A stretch of 22,196 nucleotides of DNA from the NCBI GenBank assembly GCA_903837255.1, contig CAILTZ010000162.1, forward strand, positions 1 to 22,196, read 5' to 3'. The translations under genes were made by a program, and so were the position numbers. Below are positions 16,714 to 22,196 of this stretch, piece after piece. The stretch comes from an uncultured Pirellula sp. GTDB taxonomy: Bacteria > Planctomycetota > Planctomycetia > Pirellulales > Pirellulaceae. Positions within the stretch are counted from its first letter, which is position 1, and each line of letters opens with the position of its first letter. A model generated the notes under the pieces. The model was not told where the DNA came from and made no database searches. It was given only the letters and a program-made list of their open reading frames with translations.

Positions 16714-18363
16714 ATGAGCATTTTGATCCCCTTACTGATCCTTGTTCCCCTGGCCTGTGCCTTGGTGATCTTCTTTTCCGGACCGCGCGCCAAAGCGATG
16801 GCCCCATTTGGAATCCTCGCCGCAGGACTGACGCTGCTTCTGAGCATCGGGCTGTGCTTCGAGGTCTACCAAACCCCTTCGAAACTCACCGGAGTGCCCG
16901 GGACGATTGAACCGACAATTGAACCCAAAGTGACGTTCATCTCCGAGTCGCTGCGTTTCGTCCTGCCGATTTCAGTAGGCGGTCAACCGATCGATTGGCA
17001 GCTCTCCTACGGTGCCGATGGAATCTCTGCCCTGATGGTCCTGCTCACCGGTATCGTCGGTTTCTTTACCGTCTGGTTGGCACACAGCCAAATCAAAACC
17101 CGAACCGAGACATACATCGCGCTACTGCTCGTGACGATCTCGATGCTCATGGGCGTATTCCTGGCCATGGATCTGCTTTCGTTCTATATTTTCTTCGAAG
17201 CGGTCCTGATCCCTCTGATCCTCTTGATCCATGGTTGGGGCGATGGAAAGAACCCGCAAGCCGCCTCGAAGCGATTCTTGCTCTTTACGTTGGCCGGTAG
17301 CATCCCGATGGTCGTCGGACTGATTTCTTTGGCCATGTCGCCACTTGCCAACGGCCAACCATCGACCGTCGCATTCAGCGAACTTTCCAAGATAGCATCC
17401 CAAACCGTTGCGAGCGGTATTCCGATAGGGACCAAAGACACATGGGCTGTCTGGCTGCTGCTCTTGGGATTCGGGATCAAGCTCGCCATTCTTCCGCTCC
17501 ATACCTGGCTCCCGATGACCTACGCGGCAGCTCACCCAAACACGACCTCGCTGGTCGCCTCGGTGGTGGCCAAGCTCGGTCTTTATGGCATCCTCAGGAT
17601 CGTGATACCATTGACTCCTGAAGCCCTTTCGATCGAGGCTCAGATGATCATCGGGACCCTAGGGGCGATAGTGATCGTCTATGGAGCGCTTGTAGCTCTT
17701 GCGAAAGACAACTTGCGTGAGGTCCTGGCCTTCAGCTCCCTGTCCCACGTGGGCTTTATCACCCTGGGGCTTATGAGCCTGACGCGAGAAGGGCTCGGGG
17801 GCGCCGCGCTGCAAATGTTCAATCACGGACTGATCACCGCTGCGATGTTCTGGATCCTCTCGATGCTCGAACAACGACACGGTCCGATCAGCCTCAAGAG
17901 CGAGGACCGCGGACTGGCGGCCCAGTATCCCAAGCTAGCCGTGTTGCTGGTGTTCTTTACCTTGGCAGGTGCCGGCCTCCCAGGCCTCAATGGCTTCGTG
18001 GGCGAATTGCTGACCATGTCGGGCATGATGCGAGTCTGTGCGACCCTCGTGGCGATCGCCGTTTTAGGAACCGTCCTTGGAGCGTGGTATGGCCTGCGTA
18101 TCGTCCAACGATTGCTCTTTGGTAGCGATGGCCCAAGGCTCCATGCACACCATCGGCCGTTGACGGGTGCTGACCTGAGCGTCAATGAATGGGTTCCCCT
18201 CGTGACGGTCGCCATCCTGTGTCTTTACATTGGTCTGTTCCCGATGCGTACGATGAAGCTCTTTCAGCCCGATACCGACCGATTGGCCAGGGTGGTCGAA
18301 CCGGTTTCCAAGCAGGTGCATCGCGACATGGATACCCTAGCGGTTCAACCAACGAACCCTTAG
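16714..18363 (+). CDS. nuoM: NADH-quinone oxidoreductase subunit M (NuoM)
   Basis: NuoM (ND4/Nqo13) is the middle antiporter-like proton pump. The 549-residue product has about 14 hydrophobic segments, the TM5 glutamate (E162 in IFFEAVLIPLILLI) and the TM7 lysine (K256 in GFGIKLAILPLHTWLP). The TM8 lysine is present in VVAKLGLYGILR, and NLREVLAFSSLSHVGF matches the family. Between TM7 and TM8 the usual WLPDAHTEAPTAGS is replaced by WLPMTYAAAHPNTTS. I choose ATG 16714, two bases after nuoL, over an in-frame TTG at 16684, because the protein then begins directly with its first membrane helix. The upstream ribosome site is weak, so coupling to nuoL is likely. Confidence 0.94.
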   Translation: MSILIPLLILVPLACALVIFFSGPRAKAMAPFGILAAGLTLLLSIGLCFEVYQTPSKLTGVPGTIEPTIEPKVTFISESLRFVLPISVGGQPIDWQLSYGADGISALMVLLTGIVGFFTVWLAHSQIKTRTETYIALLLVTISMLMGVFLAMDLLSFYIFFEAVLIPLILLIHGWGDGKNPQAASKRFLLFTLAGSIPMVVGLISLAMSPLANGQPSTVAFSELSKIASQTVASGIPIGTKDTWAVWLLLLGFGIKLAILPLHTWLPMTYAAAHPNTTSLVASVVAKLGLYGILRIVIPLTPEALSIEAQMIIGTLGAIVIVYGALVALAKDNLREVLAFSSLSHVGFITLGLMSLTREGLGGAALQMFNHGLITAAMFWILSMLEQRHGPISLKSEDRGLAAQYPKLAVLLVFFTLAGAGLPGLNGFVGELLTMSGMMRVCATLVAIAVLGTVLGAWYGLRIVQRLLFGSDGPRLHAHHRPLTGADLSVNEWVPLVTVAILCLYIGLFPMRTMKLFQPDTDRLARVVEPVSKQVHRDMDTLAVQPTNP

Positions 18364-18412
18364 TTCAACAGCAAATCGAAATCAGCAAAACGAAAATCAG
18401 CGAGATCTAATC

Positions 18413-19864
18413 GTGGACTTGATTCAAATCACCAAAGCCGCCGTCGGTCACCTGACCCCCGAGATCCTGCTCCTCATCGGCGGGACCTTGGTCATGTGCG
18501 CCTCGGTGCTGACCGGCAAGCCCCTGCGGCAGGATCTTCATACGGAGCGAAACAACTTCGCGGTTGCCTCGCTGCTGTGCTTGCTCGCAGCCATGGCAGT
18601 TCGCTACTGGCAAGGCGTTCCAACTGTCTCTGATGAAGACATCGGCCTGTTCCGCTTCGATGCTTCGGCCCTAGCTGCCGAACGACTGACGTTTCTGGGC
18701 GGTCTGATCCTGATCCTCATGTCCTGGTCCACGGCACCCAAGGGTCGATTGGCAGAGTACTACGGCTGCTTGCTGATTATCCTGGCGGCAATTCCAATCG
18801 TCGGTGCCTCGAACGATCTGGTTTCGATGTTTCTAGGATTGGAGCTTGTGAGCATCCCGACCTACATCCTTTTGGGGATCGTCAAGTCGGACAACTCGGG
18901 TGCCGAGGCGACCCTCAAGTACTTCCTACTGAGCGCATTTGCTTCGTGCTTTTTCCTCTTGGGAATTAGCTACCTGTACGGATTCTGTGGCTCGACGAAT
19001 CTGTCGGTCATCCAAGGATCGTTTGGCGAGGGCAAGCGACTGATGGCCTTGGGATTGCTCCTAGCGATCTGCGGATTGTCGTTTCGAATCACTGCCGTTC
19101 CGTTCCATTTTTATGCTCCCGATGTCTTCGAGGGAACCAGCGTGACGATGGCCGGAGCGATGAGTTACCTACCCAAGGTGGCAGGTTTCGTCGCACTGAT
19201 TCGGTTGATTGGGGCCGGCACGCTGAGCCCGGGTGCAAGTGCTGTGGTGATCCCGGTTCTGCTCGGGTGTGCGGCTCTGACGATGTGCGTTGGAAACCTG
19301 CTGGCGCTCGCACAGAACAATCTTCGACGCATGATGGCCTACTCGAGCGTCGCGCATACGGGTTATCTGCTCTTGGCATTTGTTGCATTGATTCGCCAAG
19401 ACGCCAGTCCTGGCGTGATGTTCTCCTACTTGGCCGCTTACGCAGCCATGACCTTAGGCCTGTTTGCATGCCTTGGTGAGATCGAGGCAGCCGGGGGCAA
19501 GTCCCATTTGATTGGGGATCTGGCCGGCATGTTTCAACGTAGACCTGCCGCTTCGATCGGGCTAACCGTTGCCCTCATCAGCTTGATCGGTTTGCCGTTT
19601 ACGGCTGGTTTTTGGGCCAAGTTCATGGTGTTTGTCGGGACTGTGGCAGACCGGCGGGTCGATTCGATCAGCATGCTCATGGGTGCCTTGATGGCCATCA
19701 ACGCAGTGATTGCAGCCGGATACTACTGGCGGATCCTCAGCACGATCTACTCCAAGAGCGAGTCGAATGTGCCATTGCGAGTGTTTCGACCGAGTCTATT
19801 TTTCGCTTACACGATTTGCACCGTTTTGACGATTCTTTGGTTCTTTGTCCCATCGGCCATGTAA
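18413..19864 (+). CDS. nuoN: NADH-quinone oxidoreductase subunit N (NuoN)
   Basis: NuoN (ND2/Nqo14) is the proximal antiporter-like proton pump. The 483-residue, all-membrane product has the TM5 glutamate (E144 in FLGLELVSIPTYILLGI), VPFHFYAPDVFEGTS, the YLPKVAGFV lysine and the late PFTAGFWAKFMVF lysine. At the TM7 position where E. coli and most relatives have Lys in FKL, this protein has R225 (LSFRITAVPFHF). GTG 18413 is chosen because the conserved TM1 follows at once; the ribosome site is poor. A 49-bp gap with two imperfect GAAATCAGC-type repeats separates it from nuoM. Its TAA overlaps the next gene's ATG. Confidence 0.94.
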   Translation: MDLIQITKAAVGHLTPEILLLIGGTLVMCASVLTGKPLRQDLHTERNNFAVASLLCLLAAMAVRYWQGVPTVSDEDIGLFRFDASALAAERLTFLGGLILILMSWSTAPKGRLAEYYGCLLIILAAIPIVGASNDLVSMFLGLELVSIPTYILLGIVKSDNSGAEATLKYFLLSAFASCFFLLGISYLYGFCGSTNLSVIQGSFGEGKRLMALGLLLAICGLSFRITAVPFHFYAPDVFEGTSVTMAGAMSYLPKVAGFVALIRLIGAGTLSPGASAVVIPVLLGCAALTMCVGNLLALAQNNLRRMMAYSSVAHTGYLLLAFVALIRQDASPGVMFSYLAAYAAMTLGLFACLGEIEAAGGKSHLIGDLAGMFQRRPAASIGLTVALISLIGLPFTAGFWAKFMVFVGTVADRRVDSISMLMGALMAINAVIAAGYYWRILSTIYSKSESNVPLRVFRPSLFFAYTICTVLTILWFFVPSAM

Positions 19865-20859
19865 TGCGTTGGGCCTTTGTCGGAATCGGTCGCGTTACTC
19901 ACCGCATGGTCGAAGCCGTTCGGGCCGCAGGGCACGAGGTGACGCTAGCTGCCGGTCGGGACGCGAAAAAGCTTCGGGATTGGCAAGACCGATTCGGAGT
20001 TTCGCAAGTGACCACCGACTTGCATGCGGCTTGTGAGTCCAATCAAGTCGACGCAGTATACATTGCGTTGCCCCCATCGCTTCATGCCGAATATGCGATT
20101 CGGTCCCTCGAGGCTGGCAAAAGAGTGCTGTGCGAGAAAGCGCTGAGCGTGACGTTGGACCAAGCCGAGGAGATCCGCCAAGCGGTCCTTCGGACGAAGA
20201 TGCCGCTGGTCCATGCCACAGCCTTTCCACATCATCCACGCTCGCAGGCGATGCGCGAGGTGATCCTCAGCGGTGAGCTCGGGGAGATCTGCCGCGTGAG
20301 TGTGGCTTGTAGCGTTGGCGGCATCCTAGAGCGTCAAGACCATCGCGGCGACGCGAGTCTCGGCGGCGGATGCTTGCTCGATCTGGGTTGGTACTGCGTT
20401 TACTCGACCCTTTGGTTGACCGGGTTTCGGCCAACGCAGATCAAGTCGATCGGCACGCGAGTCTGTGCAGAGCCAACCTCGGCATGGTACCAAGTTCAAA
20501 CGCTTGCGAAACTCCAGGCCGGTGCTGCAAAGAGTCCCCAGGCACATCGCTCCCTAGTAGCTAGCTGGGATTGTGGGTACGAGGCCGCAGGCCGCAAGTG
20601 GATCGAGATAGCCGGGACCAAGGCATCGGTCATTTGCGATGACTTTTTAAGGCCCTGGGATGTGGAAAAGCCCCGTTTTTGGGTGCATGGATCCGACGGC
20701 AAGGCCCGTGCTCAACTCGACGGCGTTGGCGTATTTCAAGAGGCTCAGATGGTCCGATCGGTCCAGACCGCTTCGTTTGAAGAATCGCTCGATGGCTTGT
20801 CGTTAGCGATCGAGACCCAATCGATCTTGTCCAAAATCGATGCTTCGCTCGAAGATTAG
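19864..20859 (+). CDS. Gfo/Idh/MocA-family NAD(P)-dependent oxidoreductase
   Basis: The 331-residue product begins with a Rossmann nucleotide-binding motif (FVGIGRVTH, residues 5-13), continues with DAVYIALPPSLHAEYA and has the family's catalytic-lysine segment as CEKALS (K92), where EKP is usual. The C-terminal alpha/beta domain has GGGCLLDLGWYC (167-178), like the G-G-G-x-L-x-D-x-G-x-Y of glucose-fructose oxidoreductase and dihydrodiol dehydrogenases. Such enzymes oxidise or reduce sugars and related polyols with NAD(P); the substrate here cannot be told. No Tat signal is seen, so it is probably cytoplasmic. ATG 19864 overlaps the nuoN stop (TAATG), so it is probably co-transcribed and coupled with the nuo operon. 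A longer in-frame start at 19612 would lie inside nuoN and is rejected. Confidence 0.85.
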   Translation: MRWAFVGIGRVTHRMVEAVRAAGHEVTLAAGRDAKKLRDWQDRFGVSQVTTDLHAACESNQVDAVYIALPPSLHAEYAIRSLEAGKRVLCEKALSVTLDQAEEIRQAVLRTKMPLVHATAFPHHPRSQAMREVILSGELGEICRVSVACSVGGILERQDHRGDASLGGGCLLDLGWYCVYSTLWLTGFRPTQIKSIGTRVCAEPTSAWYQVQTLAKLQAGAAKSPQAHRSLVASWDCGYEAAGRKWIEIAGTKASVICDDFLRPWDVEKPRFWVHGSDGKARAQLDGVGVFQEAQMVRSVQTASFEESLDGLSLAIETQSILSKIDASLED

Positions 20860-21702
20860 TTAGCGATGCGCGGTTTGTTGGCGGATCACCGGAATGATGC
20901 TTGCCACAGCGCATAGGATGGTCGCGACCAGTAGCGTCAGGCTCCCGGAGTCGAATTCAAAACGATCAAGGCCTGCGAAGGTTTGGTAGAGAGCATACAG
21001 AAGCCAGCAGACATGCGCGGCGGCCAAGCAGTGGATGATTCTGGCTCCTTGATGGATATTGAATCGATCGGCAAGCCAAGCGACCAGAGCGAGGGTTTGG
21101 ATCGCATGCAGCGCTGCGCCGTGAGGGAATTTCAGCACGCCTCGAGTTTTCCAGTGCGTCGGGCTGAGTCCTTGGGCCAGTTGGTATTGGCCGATCCAGG
21201 TGATTGCATAACCTGCAAGTGCCGAGAGGCACAGGAGGAGCATTCCCCAGCGGACAGCCCAAGCGATTGCGTTGGAGGGAGCGTGAAGAATGTTTCGGGA
21301 CCAGGAGCGATACGTGATCTGAAAGATCGCCAGGACTGCGATCGAGATCAGCAGGAGCATGGCCAGTTCGATCAAGCCATTGAGAGGACCGTTGTGATTG
21401 AAGTGGCTCAGCTGCTTGCGCCAGGTCTGGAGGGTGATCAAAAAGACTTCGAGGACGAGGGTTACGCAGAGAGTTCTTCTGAGTTGATCGTCGTACTTGG
21501 AGGGTTGCAGATAGGAGTTTGCCCAGAGGCATGACCAGAGGGTAACACCGGTCGAGAGGCCAAAGAGGGTAGCTTTTCGAAACGAGAGGGGATCATCCCA
21601 GTCGCGATCCATAACCAGGAACAAGCCCGCGTGCAGCAGGCCGCTTGCGATGAGCGCAAGGACGCATGCTGCTTCGAGTTTCGACTTCAGTCCTGGTAGC
21701 AT
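20860..21702 (-). CDS. Polytopic membrane protein of unknown function
   Basis: A 280-residue minus-strand product with about eight predicted membrane helices (roughly residues 10-30, 46-66, 77-93, 109-130, 145-168, 196-213, 224-244, 253-274). The loop after helix 1 reads DRDWDDPLSFRKATLFG, a pattern I have a vague sense of from uncharacterised bacterial membrane proteins, but I cannot name a family. Histidines occur in helices 6 and 7 (FPHGAALHAIQ, IIHCLAAAH). I choose the ATG complementary to 21700-21702, preceded by AGGGAG only two bases away; this spacing is short, so the start is uncertain. A longer start at 21813 would add 37 residues translated from tandem-repeat DNA. The stop codon abuts the stop of the upstream oxidoreductase gene with no spacer. 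Confidence 0.7.
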   Translation of the reverse strand: MLPGLKSKLEAACVLALIASGLLHAGLFLVMDRDWDDPLSFRKATLFGLSTGVTLWSCLWANSYLQPSKYDDQLRRTLCVTLVLEVFLITLQTWRKQLSHFNHNGPLNGLIELAMLLLISIAVLAIFQITYRSWSRNILHAPSNAIAWAVRWGMLLLCLSALAGYAITWIGQYQLAQGLSPTHWKTRGVLKFPHGAALHAIQTLALVAWLADRFNIHQGARIIHCLAAAHVCWLLYALYQTFAGLDRFEFDSGSLTLLVATILCAVASIIPVIRQQTAHR

Positions 21703-21738
21703 ATCTCCCTTTTTGAACGTTCCAGTCGCGTTGCCCGT

Positions 21739-21800
21739 ATTGAGCTGCCAGCATTGTAGTCGCTGCCAGCATTGAGCTGCCAGCATTGTAGTCGCTGGCG
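21739..21800. repeat. Tandem 32-bp repeat, about 1.9 copies
   Basis: Unit 1 at 21739-21770 and unit 2 at 21771-21800 are identical over 27 bases, differing in the last three of unit 2. Within them the 12-mer CTGCCAGCATTG occurs three times (21745, 21763, 21777), separated alternately by TAGTCG and AG. The array lies 36 bases upstream of the chosen start of the minus-strand membrane protein. Confidence 0.85.
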
Positions 21801-21869
21801 ATGCCCAGCACACCGTCTAAAGCGATCTAGAGTCGTGAGCTTGTCAATGTTTTCACCGCGTGGAGTCGT

Positions 21870-21944
21870 ACAGCGCGTACGACGGACTTCCAGTCCGTCG
21901 GCCAAATCGCACAGCCCGTACGACGGACTTCCAGTCCGTCGTAC
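21870..21944. repeat. Two palindromic intergenic repeats, period 41 bp
   Basis: Copy 1 (21880-21900) has 9-bp arms CGACGGACT/AGTCCGTCG around TCC. Copy 2 (21918-21944) has perfect 12-bp arms GTACGACGGACT/AGTCCGTCGTAC around TCC. Each is preceded by ACAGC-N-CGTA, so the direct repeat is 31 bp with a 41-bp period. From memory, this palindrome is a dispersed element common between genes in planctomycete genomes; that part is recall and not visible here. No T-run follows, so it does not look like a plain terminator. Confidence 0.85.
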
Positions 21945-22038
21945 AAGGCGGCCTCCAGCAACCGCCTTTCTGCGTGTGCAACATCGGATTCCACCAAGGA
22001 CACCATCGCTCCCAGCACCACAACCGCTCACAGACACC

Positions 22039-22061
22039 AATATTCGCTAAAAAAGAACCAC
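22039..22061. repeat. Short dispersed repeat, copy 1
   Basis: AATATTCGCT followed five bases later by AGAAC is repeated at 22174-22196. The two copies match at 18 of 23 positions and are 135 bp apart, flanking the G-rich block. Confidence 0.5.
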
Positions 22062-22102
22062 TCAAAACCGCTTGGCCCCCCTTCGCCGCCAGGGCTTTGG
22101 CA

Positions 22103-22124
22103 GGGGGAGCAAGGGGCGGGGGGG
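22103..22124 (+). other. G-quadruplex-type motif in G-rich block
   Basis: Five, four and seven guanines occur in runs at 22103-22107, 22113-22116 and 22118-22124; splitting the last run gives four tracts of at least three G with loops of 5, 1 and 1, which meets the usual G3+N1-7 rule. A fourth outer run GGG lies at 22092-22094, and a run of six cytosines at 22076-22081 could instead pair with the G tracts as a long hairpin. Confidence 0.5.
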
Positions 22125-22173
22125 ACCGCTTATAGGATCGGCGTGCATGAAGACAGGACCGCTGATGGACGCT

Positions 22174-22196
22174 AATATTCGCTGATATAGAACTAC
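22174..22196. repeat. Short dispersed repeat, copy 2 (at window edge)
   Basis: Second copy of the AATATTCGCT-N5-AGAAC repeat found at 22039-22061. It runs to the last base of the window, so its full length is unknown. Confidence 0.5.

Larger units (their letters stand above)
21703..22196. other. Repeat-rich non-coding region
   Basis: About 490 bp without a credible gene. It holds, in order, a 32-bp tandem repeat, two palindromic repeats 41 bp apart, a short stem (AAGGCGG 21945-21951 with CCGCCTT 21962-21968), a G-rich block and two copies of an AATATTCGCT-type repeat. Short open frames here translate the repeats themselves and lack ribosome sites. The region must contain the promoter of the minus-strand membrane protein, but I see no full promoter match. 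Confidence 0.7.

Noticed and set aside
21842..21847. Perfect TTGACA on the minus strand as promoter of the membrane protein
   Set aside because: No acceptable -10 hexamer lies 15-19 bp downstream.
21870..21944. CRISPR array
   Set aside because: Only two repeats, a spacer-like gap of 10-20 bp and no cas genes; the palindromic structure fits an intergenic REP-like repeat.
21687..22135. Several short open frames on both strands in the right-hand end
   Set aside because: They translate the repeats (for example WKSVVR- and GLPVRRT-type peptides), overlap each other and lack ribosome sites.

Overview
The window looks like part of a planctomycete chromosome, probably a relative of Pirellula or Rhodopirellula. 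The evidence is moderate GC content, frequent GTG starts, a giant Asn/Pro/Ser-rich exported-type protein, and an intergenic palindromic repeat (ACGGACTTCCAGTCCGT core) of a kind I associate with planctomycete genomes. The taxonomic call is inference; no rRNA gene is present.

Layout. (1) Positions 1-4965 hold the 3' part of a very large gene whose reading frame is open at the left edge. Its product has GspK-like (type II secretion minor pseudopilin) sequence features and two calcium-loop-like motifs. (2) Positions 4966-5210 are a 245-bp control region. It has a good sigma70-type promoter followed directly by a 26-bp palindrome that contains an exact match to the operator consensus of Rex, the NADH/NAD+-sensing repressor. 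(3) Positions 5211-19864 hold a complete 14-gene complex I operon, nuoABCDEFGHIJKLMN, in canonical order, with nuoC and nuoD separate and all three NADH-input subunits (E, F, G) present. (4) Positions 19864-20859 hold a Gfo/Idh/MocA-family oxidoreductase whose start codon overlaps the nuoN stop. (5) Positions 20860-21702, on the minus strand, hold a polytopic membrane protein of unknown function that abuts the oxidoreductase stop-to-stop. (6) From 21703 to the right edge is about 490 bp of repeat-rich non-coding DNA: a 32-bp tandem repeat, two palindromic repeats, a G-quadruplex-type G-rich block and a short dispersed repeat.

How it works together. NuoE, F and G oxidise NADH and pass electrons through Fe-S clusters, including the N7 cluster site in NuoG, to NuoB, C, D and I at the quinone site. 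The membrane subunits NuoA, H, J, K, L, M and N pump protons. A Rex operator at the operon promoter would let a high NAD+/NADH ratio shut the operon down and a high NADH level open it, so the enzyme's own substrate would set its expression.

Departures from standard complex I are an N-terminal two-helix extension on NuoJ, a C-terminal hydrophilic tail of about 68 residues on NuoK, an Arg at the expected TM7 lysine of NuoN, an altered TM7-TM8 stretch in NuoM, a shortened molybdopterin-type domain in NuoG, and non-ATG starts for seven of the fourteen genes. I found no tRNA, rRNA, CRISPR array, insertion sequence or phage gene.
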